Source: an uncultured bacterium (GTDB lineage: Bacteria > Pseudomonadota > Alphaproteobacteria > CAJXXZ01 > 1604HC). Taken from it: a stretch of 63,858 nt of DNA. Below the pieces are notes generated by a model. The model did not search any database and had not been told where the DNA came from. It saw only the letters and a program-made list of their open reading frames with translations. The stretch is taken from the NCBI GenBank assembly GCA_913063285.1, contig CAJXXZ010000005.1, positions 1 through 63,858 on the forward strand, read 5' to 3'. The translations under genes and the position numbers were made by a program. Positions 1-10,204 of this stretch are shown piece by piece; positions within the stretch are counted from its first letter, which is position 1, and every line of letters begins with the position of its first letter.

Positions 1-1
1 T

Positions 2-64
2 CTTGGCGCCATACTCACCAACATCACTCGTCGTCTTCTTGATCACACCACCTTTGCTTTATGA
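2..64 (+). CDS. 3' end of an upstream gene (partial, unidentified)
   Basis: A reading frame is open from the window edge (position 2) to a TGA at 62-64. That stop overlaps the ATG of the next gene as ATGA, the usual signature of translational coupling. About 20 residues are visible, ending RRLLDHTTFAL, too few to name the protein. pepA or an lptF/G gene often precedes holC in proteobacteria, but I cannot confirm either. The codons are strongly C-ending and the segment is near 50% GC, unlike everything downstream. An edge or assembly artefact is therefore possible. Confidence 0.3.
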   Translation, partial: LGAILTNITRRLLDHTTFAL

Positions 65-447
65 CTTGTGTAGCATACTTTGATGGAGATAATACTCAAT
101 TTTCTATTTTGCTAAGAAAATTATACAAACTAGATAACAAAATTTGTATATATGTGAAAGATGATGATATACAAAATATTTTAAGTGAATTTTTATGGAA
201 AAGTCGCACTTTTATTCCTCATGGCATAAATTCTGATACTGATTCAAAATTTTTTCATATGCAACCTATTTGGATTACTTCAAATTTGAATAATATAAAT
301 AAAGCTAATTTAATAATAAATTATGAGAATGTTATTAACTGCATTGGAGATACTGTTTTATTTTGGAATGTACCTAATAGTGACATTACTCAATTTAATT
401 GTACAAAATGGAGATACGCTAATGAAAAATGGGAAAAAATATATTAA
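61..447 (+). CDS. holC: DNA polymerase III chi subunit (HolC)
   Basis: The 128-residue protein looks like the chi subunit of the DNA polymerase III clamp-loader complex. In known systems chi links the clamp loader to single-strand-binding protein on the lagging strand. The family hallmarks visible are the FIPHG segment around residues 52-56, followed by a QPIWIT strand and a run of hydrophobic strands; the acidic, Asn-rich middle is divergent. It is slightly shorter than the usual 140-150 residues. The ATG at 61 overlaps the stop of the preceding frame (ATGA), which supports this start. The name rests on motif order, so identity is likely but not certain. Confidence 0.7.
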   Translation: MTCVAYFDGDNTQFSILLRKLYKLDNKICIYVKDDDIQNILSEFLWKSRTFIPHGINSDTDSKFFHMQPIWITSNLNNINKANLIINYENVINCIGDTVLFWNVPNSDITQFNCTKWRYANEKWEKIY

Positions 448-1040
448 AAAATTCATCTTAATACTTAAATACTATCTTAGTAAAGAGTTGAGTTTATTAT
501 TATTAATATTCAAATAGCTTTATTCTTATTCATTAAGTATTGTTTGATAAATAAATTATATAACTAAAATAAAACATTAAAATTCAAATTAAATTAAATT
601 AAAAACTAATTAATAGCCATCTTTGGAGCTTTCATGTTACTATGTAGCTTTGTAAATATATTTACAGCACTATTGAGGTTTAGTTGAGCTAGAAAAGAAT
701 AGCTAAGTTTTTACTATTATTTATATATGTATATTATCTAATCTATCAATTTAGTATTTCTTCTAATAAAATATTGGCTTTATCGAAATTACAGTTTTAA
801 AAAAGTAAGAAGAATATGATTCAATTAATTTTAAATTAACTTTTTAGCGTAATTTATCTTTTTATTTTAAATTACACTATAATTTTATTTCAACTATTTA
901 CTTGAGTATATTTATATTGCAATATATTAGTATATCCTTCATAAATGCTACTCAAATATGAAATTATTTTATTCTTAATTCTGCTAAGTTTTTGATATAT
1001 GTTCAGACAATAATAAAATTTCTCTAATTTAGATCAAAAT
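448..1040. other. Gene-free AT-rich stretch
   Basis: About 590 bases lie between the convergent holC and the ftsB-like gene. I see short A/T runs and stop codons in all frames, and no tRNA, repeat array or convincing coding fragment. Such spacers are typical of decayed DNA in reduced genomes. Confidence 0.6.
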
Positions 1041-1310
1041 TTATTCATTACTAGATATTAGAACTTTTGCACTAGATGGAATTCCTCCAAGTATCCACAT
1101 TAATTTTGTTTCCACAGCATCATCATTATTATTTTTTAATTTATCAATATCATCAAGTATTAACCCATGCTTATGTTGTAGTTTGTTATATTGCATATCT
1201 ATTTCATTTAAGCGTTTTGATAAAGTTTGAAGGCAATGTACACAACATGGACCAAAGGTTGAATAATATAAACTCACTCCTAATATAATAGATGAAATAA
1301 ATAAAGACAT
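1041..1310 (-). CDS. FtsB/DivIC-like septum formation initiator
   Basis: This 89-residue protein has one N-terminal membrane helix (residues 2-17), then a coiled coil (about 24-60) and a short C-terminal segment. The tail, with VETKLMWILGGIPSSAKVL, matches the alphaproteobacterial septum-formation-initiator pattern of an aspartate or glutamate cluster before an LGY/P-DEVVI-like end. In known bacteria FtsB bridges FtsL and FtsQ in the divisome. It is the last of three minus-strand genes (recG, the 297-residue protein, this one) with gaps of about 30 bases, so co-transcription is likely. The usual alphaproteobacterial neighbours eno and pdhA are absent. Short coiled-coil proteins are easy to misassign, so the call is moderate. 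Confidence 0.55.
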   Translation of the reverse strand: MSLFISSIILGVSLYYSTFGPCCVHCLQTLSKRLNEIDMQYNKLQHKHGLILDDIDKLKNNNDDAVETKLMWILGGIPSSAKVLISSNE

Positions 1311-1341
1311 ATTTCATTCTAATATAAATATATCTTGAAGT

Positions 1342-2235
1342 CTAGTTTTTTGATAGTTTAACATATAAATTTAATCCAAATGAATTTGATTGTTTATATG
1401 TGGATCCTTTAAATCCTCCAATAAAGTCAGCCCTAATTTCATAATTATCATGAGCTGATGAGCTTCTACCAGCCCATAGATCTAATATAATTCTATTCCA
1501 TATTGGAATAAAGATACCAACATGCAAAATTGATTCACCTCCTAAACTGTGAGCTTTAATTCTTTGAATTTTATTATCATTATCTTTAAATTCTAATGTT
1601 AAATCTGCAGCTATTACGGAAAAAAATGGAGAATGAGCTCCAAGATAAATACCAATTGAATTACCTATACGACATCCAACAGCTCCTCTCATTCCACTTG
1701 AAATCTTTCCATAATGCCATTTTATCCTAGATTCTTTCCATGGATCAGTGGAATACTCAGCTTTCACTATAGAGTTATCAATCAATTTAGGCTGATCATT
1801 TGCATTAGATAATGAAGTAAATTCAAATATATAGAATAATGGATTAGAGTAATTAAAGTTAGATAACATAATTGAAAATCCATTAGATATTATTGATGTA
1901 TTAAATGTTTTGCCTATCCATTTTTCTTGTATTACTTGTTGAATAAAATCATCAGATTTATCTTTATCTACTATAGGTGGAATACTATTAATATGTTCTC
2001 TCAAGGGTTTTATAACCTTTAAATCTAATGCTTCTAGAACTGTATTAATAGAATTAGGTATTATACCTGGTTCATAGTATCCATCTTGGATAAGTAATGA
2101 TCGATTACTCACATCAAATCTATATCCAATAAAAAGATCAGTGCAAAAAATAAAAGACCAAACATTAGAAGTCTTTTGATTATATAGGTGGGTAATTGAA
2201 ATTAATGGAAATAAAAACCACATATGATATATCAT
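1342..2235 (-). CDS. Putative secreted/outer-membrane beta-barrel-like protein
   Basis: I do not recognise this 297-residue protein. A hydrophobic N-terminus (about residues 3-17, MWFLFPLISITHLYNQ) looks like a signal peptide; the Met at residue 5 is an equally good start. The second half is rich in alternating polar/hydrophobic strands (GAVGCRIGNSIGIYLGAHSPF, ADFIGGFKGS) and ends in NSFGLNLYVKLSKN, a pattern seen in outer-membrane barrels, although the terminal aromatic residue is missing. It sits 27 bases after recG and 31 bases before the ftsB-like gene on the same strand. Barrel topology is inference from strand pattern only. Confidence 0.45.
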   Translation of the reverse strand: MIYHMWFLFPLISITHLYNQKTSNVWSFIFCTDLFIGYRFDVSNRSLLIQDGYYEPGIIPNSINTVLEALDLKVIKPLREHINSIPPIVDKDKSDDFIQQVIQEKWIGKTFNTSIISNGFSIMLSNFNYSNPLFYIFEFTSLSNANDQPKLIDNSIVKAEYSTDPWKESRIKWHYGKISSGMRGAVGCRIGNSIGIYLGAHSPFFSVIAADLTLEFKDNDNKIQRIKAHSLGGESILHVGIFIPIWNRIILDLWAGRSSSAHDNYEIRADFIGGFKGSTYKQSNSFGLNLYVKLSKN

Positions 2236-2262
2236 ATTCTAAAATAAACATAAATAACACTA

Positions 2263-4239
2263 CTATGCTGCAAATGAGTGTAAATTTCCAAATAAATCTA
2301 TTAATTCAAAAATTGATTCTTGATTTAAATCTGTTTTGGTCGCATGTTCATATGCAAGTTGCAAAATATTCGACTGTTTATTTAAATCAATACATCGAAA
2401 AGTTGCATTACCACTTTGTTGAGTTCCACATAAATCACCAAAACCTCTTATATACATATCTTGTTGAGCAAGTTCAATACCTGATTTACTATTTTGTAAT
2501 GCTTGTAACCTTTTTGTAGCAAGAGAGCTTATATTTTTTGATTTAAGTAGAATACAAGTTCCAGGTATATTCGCTCTACCAACTCTACCTTGTAATTGAT
2601 ATAATTGAGCAAGGCCAAAATGTTCACTATTATCAATTACAATCAGTGTTGCATGAGGAACATGTACTCCAACTTCGATTACTGTTGTACTAAGAAGAAT
2701 ATTAAATTCTTTTAACATAAATGATTGCATAGTAGATTCCTTTTCTTGTGCCTTCATTTGTCCATGAATATACCGAACTTTATTACTAAAATGCTGTTGT
2801 AAAAACTCAAATCTTTGAGTGATAGATATGCGATTATTATTTGTATTACTATCGTTAATTAATGAGCAAACCCAAAATACTGCTTGTTCATTTGAAATTA
2901 TTTGATGCATTTTATCTAAAACTGTTGAAATCTTTGTATAATCTAAAATTTCAATTTTTGGTTTAGGATTTGAGTGAGGCATATCTGTCAAATATGAAAT
3001 TGGTACAGAGCCTAATAATCCTAATCTTAAAGTGCGTGGAATTGGAGTAGCTGATATTAATAGTATATTTGCTTTATTAGATTTAAAATCTAGTAATGCA
3101 CGTTGTAAAACACCAAATCTATGCTGTTCATCAATTATAATCAATCCCAGATTTTGCATATTAATTTTTTGTTGTAGAAGAGCATGAGTACCAATCACAA
3201 TATACGATGATTTTGTTTCGAGTTCTTTTAAAATTTTTGCTTTATTTTTTATCGTACGAGTAAGAAGATACATCGGTATATCAGGTATTAATGATTGAAA
3301 ACTATTATAGTGCTGTTGTGCAAGAATTTCTGTCGGTACCATCAGAGCAACTTGTTGATTATTTTTATATACATAGGTTGCAGCTAGCATAGCAATACAT
3401 GTTTTTCCACTGCCAACTTCTCCATATAGTAAACGAACCATCTTACTAAAATTATGTAAATCAGCTTTAATTTCTTGCCAAGCTTGATTTTGTGAAGATG
3501 TAAGTTTATAAGGAAGACTGCATATAATATTATCTATGTTGTGCTCTTTAACTTTATAATTATTATTATCTAAATTTTGAAGCGATTTTTGTATAGAAAG
3601 ATGATATGCAAATGATTCATCAAATGCTAAACGCTGCTTAGCTATTTCTATATTCACATCTTTTTCTTCGATTAATCCATGTACAACTTGCATACTAGTT
3701 TTAAAGTTTGGCCATTGATATTTTTGTAGTAATGCTTGAGGAATCCATTCTTTTAGTGCAAGCATGTCTAAAATTACTGGTATAGCTTTTTTCATCAGAT
3801 ATGACGGAATTCCACTTGCATAGTGAATTTCAAATATTTGATCTTTATGAGAAGTAAGTGACCATTTTGGATGTGAAAACTCAAAAACATTATTTTGTAA
3901 TGAAACTTTACCCCATAAAATAATTTTAGTATTAGGTTTATATAAAATGCGAATTGGTTTAGTAAAAAAGTAGGCTCGAATAAGCTGATTTTCAAGTTTA
4001 CACTCAAGAATATACCGTTTTGATGAAGTTGAAATAACACGAATGATTGATGCTCGAATCGCAACTTCTTCATTGATATTATTCATATTCAACTGTGTGA
4101 TAATTGGTATTTGCGTATAAAGATTAGGTAATGTGAATAGTAAATCTCTAAAAGTAAAAATATTATATTTTGATAGTAAAAAGGAATATTTTGGACCTAT
4201 ACCTGAAATATTTTGTACGCTAGAAGATAATATGTTCAT
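2263..4239 (-). CDS. recG: ATP-dependent DNA helicase RecG
   Basis: RecG remodels stalled replication forks and branch-migrates Holliday junctions. The 658-residue protein has the N-terminal helix-hairpin-helix-like start (VQNISGIGPK), an OB-fold wedge region (about 50-230), and a complete superfamily 2 helicase core. Visible motifs are Walker A GEVGSGKT (about 272-279), DEQHRFGV (about 370), SATPIPRTL, and the arginine-finger motif QLQGRVGRA. The C-terminal TRG-like region follows. It is a little shorter than the usual 690 residues. It is the first gene of a three-gene minus-strand run. No other homologous-recombination gene is in the window. Confidence 0.95.
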   Translation of the reverse strand: MNILSSSVQNISGIGPKYSFLLSKYNIFTFRDLLFTLPNLYTQIPIITQLNMNNINEEVAIRASIIRVISTSSKRYILECKLENQLIRAYFFTKPIRILYKPNTKIILWGKVSLQNNVFEFSHPKWSLTSHKDQIFEIHYASGIPSYLMKKAIPVILDMLALKEWIPQALLQKYQWPNFKTSMQVVHGLIEEKDVNIEIAKQRLAFDESFAYHLSIQKSLQNLDNNNYKVKEHNIDNIICSLPYKLTSSQNQAWQEIKADLHNFSKMVRLLYGEVGSGKTCIAMLAATYVYKNNQQVALMVPTEILAQQHYNSFQSLIPDIPMYLLTRTIKNKAKILKELETKSSYIVIGTHALLQQKINMQNLGLIIIDEQHRFGVLQRALLDFKSNKANILLISATPIPRTLRLGLLGSVPISYLTDMPHSNPKPKIEILDYTKISTVLDKMHQIISNEQAVFWVCSLINDSNTNNNRISITQRFEFLQQHFSNKVRYIHGQMKAQEKESTMQSFMLKEFNILLSTTVIEVGVHVPHATLIVIDNSEHFGLAQLYQLQGRVGRANIPGTCILLKSKNISSLATKRLQALQNSKSGIELAQQDMYIRGFGDLCGTQQSGNATFRCIDLNKQSNILQLAYEHATKTDLNQESIFELIDLFGNLHSFAA

Positions 4240-4519
4240 TTATACTACAATAATACAAAATATAAGTTTTATTCAACAAAAATATATTCTTATAATGTTA
4301 CATCATAAGATTTGCATTATAAAAGTTTAAATCATGAAAATTTTTTATAGTGATTGTGTTTAACTTTCATGTTTTACAAATTAATTTACAATGAAATTAA
4401 ACTTAATTAATATATGATATATCTATTTTTTATAAAGATTTAATAAAGTCCAATAATTTCATTATTAACATAAAAACTTCGCTTGCATTTTCATTAGAAA
4501 AATTATAGAATTAATAGAT

Positions 4520-4591
4520 GTCTCCATCGTCTAGCGGTTAGGACACAACCCTTTCACGGTTGAAACACGGGTTCGATTCCCGTTGGAGATG
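4520..4591 (+). tRNA. tRNA-Glu (TTC)
   Basis: A full cloverleaf can be drawn: acceptor GTCTCCA/TGGAGAT with a G1-U72 wobble, D-arm, anticodon loop CTTTCAC giving anticodon TTC, and T-loop GTTCGATTC. The discriminator is G and CCA is not encoded. It stands alone between recG and tRNA-Ser. Confidence 0.93.
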
Positions 4592-4922
4592 CTCAAATTT
4601 ATTATTTTAATTTTTTATAATTTAAATTTTTAGATATTATAATTATTTATTAATAAATAAATTCAACATTCACAATATTTTAAATTTATAAACGCTTTTT
4701 TAATCAAGTACTTAGTATATAATTTGTTTGCACTGAAAACATAAGTTAAATTTTCATGAAAAATATTTAAATTGATTCAATTATCATTTACAACTGAGTT
4801 ATTATTTATTTTACATAAATAAATTCAATATATATTATTTTTCACTCAAGACCAAGTTTAAAAATTAAATCTGTTTTGTTGATGTAGTATAAACTTATAT
4901 TTTTTCTATAAGTTTTTTAATA
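4592..4922. other. Gene-free spacer between two tRNA genes
   Basis: About 330 AT-rich bases separate the convergent tRNA-Glu and tRNA-Ser genes. No coding fragment or repeat is evident. Confidence 0.55.
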
Positions 4923-5007
4923 CGGAAGAAAAGGGATTCGAACCCTTGATACATTGCTGTATACACACTTTCCAGGCGTGCGCTTTCGTCCACTCAGCCA
5001 TTCTTCC
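4923..5007 (-). tRNA. tRNA-Ser (GGA)
   Basis: Read on the minus strand, it has the acceptor GGAAGAA/TTCTTCC, the anticodon loop CTGGAAA (anticodon GGA), a long variable arm typical of serine tRNAs, and a T-loop GGTTCGAATCC. CCA is not encoded. Confidence 0.93.
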
Positions 5008-5090
5008 TAGGTGTTTATTGTATATATTAAGTTAATTTAACACAAGAGATCATTTTTAAATTTAATAAAACTGAAAATTAAGTTGGCATA

Positions 5091-5852
5091 TTAAAGCATT
5101 TTATTTGTACTAGCAACTGTTAAAGCATGAACTGTAATTGCTCCAAATTTTTTCAATGTTTTTGCACAAGCATTTAATGTTGCACTTGTTGTACATACAT
5201 CATCAATTAAAATAATTTGTTTTTTTCTAATTAATTGCATATGAGACCTATTAATAGTAAATACTCCTCGAACATTTTTTTGCCTATTTTTTGCTGATAG
5301 ACCTTCTTGTGAACAGGTTTGCTTTGATCTTAGTAAAATATTTGTATATGTTGGAATATGCGTTAATTGACTTAAGTTTTGCGAAAGAAGAACAGATTGA
5401 TTATATCCACGCCACCATATTCGATTTGCATGTAAAGGTACAGGAATAAAAAGATTTGTGTTTTTTAAAATATCGTGACTGACAGACAACATCCATTTTG
5501 CAAATAATTTACTTAGATAAAATGCTTGTCCATTTTTAAATTTTAAAATAAGTTTCTTGGCTAAAGTGTTGTAGAAAAGAGCAGAGCGTAAATAATTTAA
5601 GTAATATTTCTTACTATTACTTTTTTGTATACATTTTCCACACATGATATTTTGTCCATAATTAAAGCTAAATGGTGTAAAGCACTTTATACATGCTGGT
5701 TTATGATTAAATCTTAGTTGTAACCAGCATATAGAGCATATTCCATATGTATAATTAATTGATTGACAGCTAAAACATTGATGTGGTAGTAAAATCGAGC
5801 GAGTTGAAAGTATAAATTCATGTATATTATATATCGTATTTGAAAATATCAT
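5091..5852 (-). CDS. comF: ComF-family phosphoribosyltransferase-like protein
   Basis: The 253-residue protein has the two ComF hallmarks. The first is an N-terminal set of Cys pairs (CFSC at 22-25, CSIC, CIKC, CGKC), likely a zinc ribbon. The second is a C-terminal type I phosphoribosyltransferase fold with the PRPP-binding motif LIDDVCTTSATL. ComF takes part in DNA uptake in naturally competent bacteria; homologs elsewhere have unclear roles. Its start codon overlaps the stop of folD by four bases, so the two are translationally coupled. The length is normal for the family and it appears intact. Confidence 0.85.
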   Translation of the reverse strand: MIFSNTIYNIHEFILSTRSILLPHQCFSCQSINYTYGICSICWLQLRFNHKPACIKCFTPFSFNYGQNIMCGKCIQKSNSKKYYLNYLRSALFYNTLAKKLILKFKNGQAFYLSKLFAKWMLSVSHDILKNTNLFIPVPLHANRIWWRGYNQSVLLSQNLSQLTHIPTYTNILLRSKQTCSQEGLSAKNRQKNVRGVFTINRSHMQLIRKKQIILIDDVCTTSATLNACAKTLKKFGAITVHALTVASTNKML

Positions 5853-6697
5853 GATTGAATGACATCATTTTCTAATTTCTCAAATGCTATCATAGTGTTT
5901 TTCATTAGATATGCTACGGTTAGAGGTCCAACTCCTCCAGGAACAGGCGTTCTTGCAGCACAAGTGATGTTCGTATTTACATCTCCTATCCATTTATCAT
6001 TTGATTTGTTCATACCGATGTCTAAAATCCAGGCTTTTTCATTAACATGCTTTGATGTTAAATAGTGCTTTTGTCCAATTGCAATACAAATCAAATTTGC
6101 ATTTTGTGAGATACTCGCTTGATTCTTGTCTTCACGATTTATTATAGATACTGTTGCTCCTCGATCAGATAGCATAAGAGCTAAAGGCTTGCCAACTAAA
6201 ATTGAACGACCAAATATAGCTACATGCTTGCCTTTAAGAGAAAAATTATATTCATCAAGAATTGCTAAACAACCTTGAGGAGTACATGGTTTTAAAATTG
6301 CTGTATTTGATAATAGCTTTCCTTGATTTGTAATAGTAAGTCCATCAACGTCCTTTTTTGGTGAGATATACTGTAATAATTTATTTTGATTTAAATGTTT
6401 TGGTAAAGGAAGTTGTAAAATTATACCATGTACTGATATATCATTGGATCGAGCTTGTAAAATTTCAATCACTTTATCTTCTGAGGTGTTTTCAGGCAGC
6501 TCATCGTATATAAAATTCCATTCAAGCGATTTTGCAATTTTATGTTTTTGTTTGACATATGTTTTGCTCGCTGTATCAAATATTACTTGTACTACACATA
6601 AGGTAGGAATTTTATTTTGCAATTTATATTTTTCAGTTTTACTTCGTAAATCATCAAGTATTTTATTTGCTATAAAAGTGCCATGAAGCATTAACAT
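5849..6697 (-). CDS. folD: Bifunctional methylenetetrahydrofolate dehydrogenase/cyclohydrolase FolD
   Basis: FolD interconverts 5,10-methylene- and 10-formyl-tetrahydrofolate, which supplies formyl groups for purines and for initiator tRNA; fmt is also in this window. The 282 residues match the usual length. Signatures visible are the catalytic segment with YVKQKHKIA (about 47-55), QLPLPKHL, the KDVDGLT motif, CTPQGCLAIL, the NADP-binding segment GRSILVGKPLA, and the C-terminal PVPGGVGPLTVAYLM. It is upstream of comF in the same transcript, with a four-base overlap. Confidence 0.95.
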   Translation of the reverse strand: MLMLHGTFIANKILDDLRSKTEKYKLQNKIPTLCVVQVIFDTASKTYVKQKHKIAKSLEWNFIYDELPENTSEDKVIEILQARSNDISVHGIILQLPLPKHLNQNKLLQYISPKKDVDGLTITNQGKLLSNTAILKPCTPQGCLAILDEYNFSLKGKHVAIFGRSILVGKPLALMLSDRGATVSIINREDKNQASISQNANLICIAIGQKHYLTSKHVNEKAWILDIGMNKSNDKWIGDVNTNITCAARTPVPGGVGPLTVAYLMKNTMIAFEKLENDVIQS

Positions 6698-7386
6698 CCT
6701 TTACATTTTATGTTCATTTATTTAAAATTGCCATATATTTTAATCTTCTTATCAAGAACTATTAATAATTTTAAATGATTAACTTTATAGTAAAATTATT
6801 GTGTAGTCAAAATTTTATAAATTATAAAATTGAATGAAATTATAAGTATATAGTAAACATACATTTCACTTATCAAATACTATTTAATATATAAATCACA
6901 TAATGAAAAACAAAATTTCAGCTAAAACTTAAGAAATTACAAAATACTAAAAACAGCAAAATTTATATTAATGAGAAAAATGTAAGAACGGATTTTGATA
7001 ATATATTTTATATAATTTTTCACTTATTTGATATCTTTATTTTTTATTAGTACTCTTATTAGATTATATAATATAAATTTTCACATAGCTTTTAAGTATT
7101 ATAGTTGTGACACGTCAAAAAAATTGTATTGAATAAGTCTGATTACATAATTTAACTTTATAAAAATAGAAAAAATACATTTAATATTATTTTCTAGAAA
7201 AAAATGTTTTTGTTGATAATATTCAGTTATTAAATTGATGGCTAATAATATCAAAAGATAAATTTAACTTACTAAACAACATTTGCTATGTTACTTCAAA
7301 AATAAAAACAGAATATAAATATGATTATAAGTTAAAGTGTAATTGTATCAGCAAATATTTTTACATATTAATATTTTAATGATTAC
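6698..7386. other. Gene-free AT-rich stretch
   Basis: About 690 bases precede folD and follow the holA-like gene. Stops are dense in all frames and I see no tRNA, repeat or recognisable remnant. Confidence 0.55.
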
Positions 7387-8085
7387 TTATTGGCATAGCT
7401 CATGAATTCTATCCATTGTATTTTGAATCATCCAGCGCAAAACCTCATCATTTGGTACGTAATCACGCGCCCATAATTCAAGATATTGAATCCAATGTTT
7501 TGTATTTTCATTACGTTTTTGATAGTATTTTAGCCACATCCAAGAATCTACTGTATTTAGTAGTTTTAAATATGCTGTGTTTGAATATGGCACATCCCAT
7601 TTTGAAAAATATTGTGTAAATAAATTTGCATTTTGAATCAACTGATTTAGTTTATTCGCAAAATGCAGATCAAATAAATTTTCAACCCAATATAGATCAG
7701 AAATTTTTGCAAATTTATACATTAATCTTTGACTTTGAGTTTGAATAAATGCACGTTTATCTTGTCCTTTTAAATTTTTACACGAAATATAAGTTGTATT
7801 TTGACTTTTTTTCGTGGGTAATGAGTCTGTTATAAATACATATTTTGGTCTGCAACAACGTGATAAATCAATTTGCTGAAGTTCCTGTAATGATACAAAA
7901 AGCTTTATACTATCATTTTCAAAAAGACTTGCAGAATATATAGATTGTATATTTTGTTCAGAAAATTCCACTATATTAGCTTTGACTTCTTGAAATAAAC
8001 TATCTCTTAATGCAATATCTGGTCCAGAAATAACAGTAAATTTACCAAGTTTTAATGGATCAAAATTGATTACATTTTCATTCAT
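7387..8085 (-). CDS. Divergent DNA polymerase III delta subunit-like protein
   Basis: The 232-residue protein is shorter than a normal delta subunit (about 340) but follows its layout. It has an N-terminal ISGPD segment followed by a helix, in the place of the LLYGPDEG start of alphaproteobacterial HolA. Next come SASLFENDSIKLFVSLQEL, then KYVFITDSLPTKKSQ, then a CKNLKGQDKRAFIQ helix, and a helical C-terminus. There is no Walker A motif, as expected for delta. Delta opens the sliding clamp during loading. The identification rests on motif order in a very divergent protein, and another small AAA-like protein such as Hda is possible. It is divergent from murG, 94 bases away. Confidence 0.4.
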   Translation of the reverse strand: MNENVINFDPLKLGKFTVISGPDIALRDSLFQEVKANIVEFSEQNIQSIYSASLFENDSIKLFVSLQELQQIDLSRCCRPKYVFITDSLPTKKSQNTTYISCKNLKGQDKRAFIQTQSQRLMYKFAKISDLYWVENLFDLHFANKLNQLIQNANLFTQYFSKWDVPYSNTAYLKLLNTVDSWMWLKYYQKRNENTKHWIQYLELWARDYVPNDEVLRWMIQNTMDRIHELCQ

Positions 8086-8179
8086 TTATAAAAATAGTAA
8101 CTAACATTTTAAATAAAATCAAATATTGAAAGTTGTATTCATTTTTGATTTTAGTAATCTCATGCTATCTTAATAAAAA

Positions 8180-9199
8180 ATGAAAACACTAATATTAGTA
8201 GCAGGAGGAACAGCTGGTCATGTTTTTGTCGCAAATGGCATCGCTTTTTATGGAAAACAAAAATTTAATACAATTCTCATAACAGATACTCGTGGAAAAA
8301 AATATGCTGACTTATCACTATTTCATATGATTTATACTCTTTCTTGTAGTAATAGTAACTCAATGATTTTAAAAAGTCCGCTTATTGCTTATCAAATTTG
8401 GCAAATTTTTAAGAAATATAAAAATATTCAAATAGTAGGATGTGGAGCATATCTATCAGTACTCACAGGAATATTAGGATATCTATTTGGATATACATTA
8501 CATATATATCAAGGTGATCAAGTAATTGGCCGTGCAAATCATATACTATCTTATTTAGCCACAACAATTTTTGTGACGGAAAAATTTTTTCAATGGAAAT
8601 ACCCGCAACAAGAAGTAGGGTTAATTTCAAGGCATACAATATTGTCCTCACCAATTAAAATTGATGGCAAATTACGCATATTAATTATTGGTAGTAGTAT
8701 AGGCGCTCAATTTTGGATTGATACAATTATACAAGCATGTAAATTACTTTCAAAGAAAATACGTGAAAATATTACAATTAATCAACAAGTTAGTAAGAAT
8801 AAAATGCAGTTTATAAAATCAGCATATCAAGAGCTTGAAATATCTCATGAACTTTTTGAATTTGTTGATACAAAAATTGCATTACAATGGAGTAACTTTG
8901 TAATTGCTAGAGCAGGATTATCTACAATTGCTGATCTTGTACGTGCCATGCGACCAGCTTTATTAATTCCATGGCCTAATGCTCATGCAAATCATCAACT
9001 GCAAAATGCAAAATGGTTTGTAAAAAGTTATGGAGGTCATTACTGTGAAGAATATAAATTTACTGCTCAATTTTTAGCAAATATGATACAAAATATTTTT
9101 TATAATCAACCACAGCTAATTACACAATCTCATAATCTTTATAAATGGAAAAATACTTATGGAGGCTTGCAAATTGTAAAAATACTAAATAGCGATTAA
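8180..9199 (+). CDS. murG: MurG, UDP-GlcNAc:lipid I N-acetylglucosaminyltransferase
   Basis: MurG makes lipid II from lipid I on the inner face of the cytoplasmic membrane. The protein (339 residues, close to the usual 355) begins with the family loop GGTAGH (residues 9-14). Its C-terminal nucleotide-sugar site reads RAGLSTIADLVRAMRPALLIPWP, followed by ANHQLQNAKWF. Some consensus residues differ: TIAD where STxAEL is usual, and HANH where DDH is usual. This suggests relaxed constraint but an intact fold. No other mur gene is near, so it is isolated from a dcw cluster. Its presence implies at least partial peptidoglycan or lipid II synthesis. Confidence 0.88.
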   Translation: MKTLILVAGGTAGHVFVANGIAFYGKQKFNTILITDTRGKKYADLSLFHMIYTLSCSNSNSMILKSPLIAYQIWQIFKKYKNIQIVGCGAYLSVLTGILGYLFGYTLHIYQGDQVIGRANHILSYLATTIFVTEKFFQWKYPQQEVGLISRHTILSSPIKIDGKLRILIIGSSIGAQFWIDTIIQACKLLSKKIRENITINQQVSKNKMQFIKSAYQELEISHELFEFVDTKIALQWSNFVIARAGLSTIADLVRAMRPALLIPWPNAHANHQLQNAKWFVKSYGGHYCEEYKFTAQFLANMIQNIFYNQPQLITQSHNLYKWKNTYGGLQIVKILNSD

Positions 9200-10204
9200 T
9201 CAATTTTATAATTATAATGTTATGAGTTTATATTGTATATATTTTTGATTAATTTGGTACAGTACTATTTTTGTAAATTAATAAAACTTAAAGTAATTGA
9301 TGAGCAAATAAAGAATCATATTTTATGATAAATTATTTTTTTCTTGAGTAAAATACACATATTCATAAGAAAAAATATAACTTTTTTTCAACTTCTTAAT
9401 TTTCTGTTAATATTCATCAATCATAATGTATATGAAAAAATTTATACTAAAAAAGTAGTAAAGAAATCAAAATATTTAAATTTTAAAATAATATATTAAA
9501 ATACACTTTTTCATATAAGTAAGTTTACTTATCAATCTAAAGCATTAATAGTGTTATTCATTCAATTTTTATCATTATATTTATAAATTTTGATATTTAG
9601 TAATTTAAATAATTTATTTATATATAAAATACTTATTCTTGATTTTAAAGAAATATTAATAAGGAAACTATTAATATAGTGTTAGTTGGCAATTTGTAAT
9701 AATCAGGAAAGATGAAATATGAAATCAAAAAAATATAATTTTATATTTATAATTTATTTTAAGCCGATTCATTAATAATTAAAAGTGTAAGGTAAAGTAA
9801 ATTATAAGATTATTTCTAAAAATTTCACTTATATTTTAATTTAACACATATATTTCATTTGATGGATAAATATAATTCATGATAGTAATATCGTTAATAT
9901 AAATTTAATGATAAATCTATAAAAAATATTAATACCATTGTATAGTTAAAATGAAACAAAAAATATTTTTTTATATTTATGCAAGTTTAAAATTTTTTAT
10001 TTTTATTTAAGTGCAATTTTACATATAATGATTTCATAATTTAATTTCTTCATACTTTATTTATCTGAAAATTATAAAAAAGATTTGATATTTAAATAAG
10101 TGATATATTATGACAGAAGTTCGATAAATATTTCACCTTCTTTATATTGCAGATATAAGCTTATATAAAACTATTTACTTATAATTATTACTTTAAGTTT
10201 AAGA
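9200..10204. other. Gene-free AT-rich stretch, 1 kb
   Basis: About one kilobase between murG and the HAD-like gene with no open frame of note, no tRNA and no clear repeat. It is probably eroded sequence. Confidence 0.55.
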
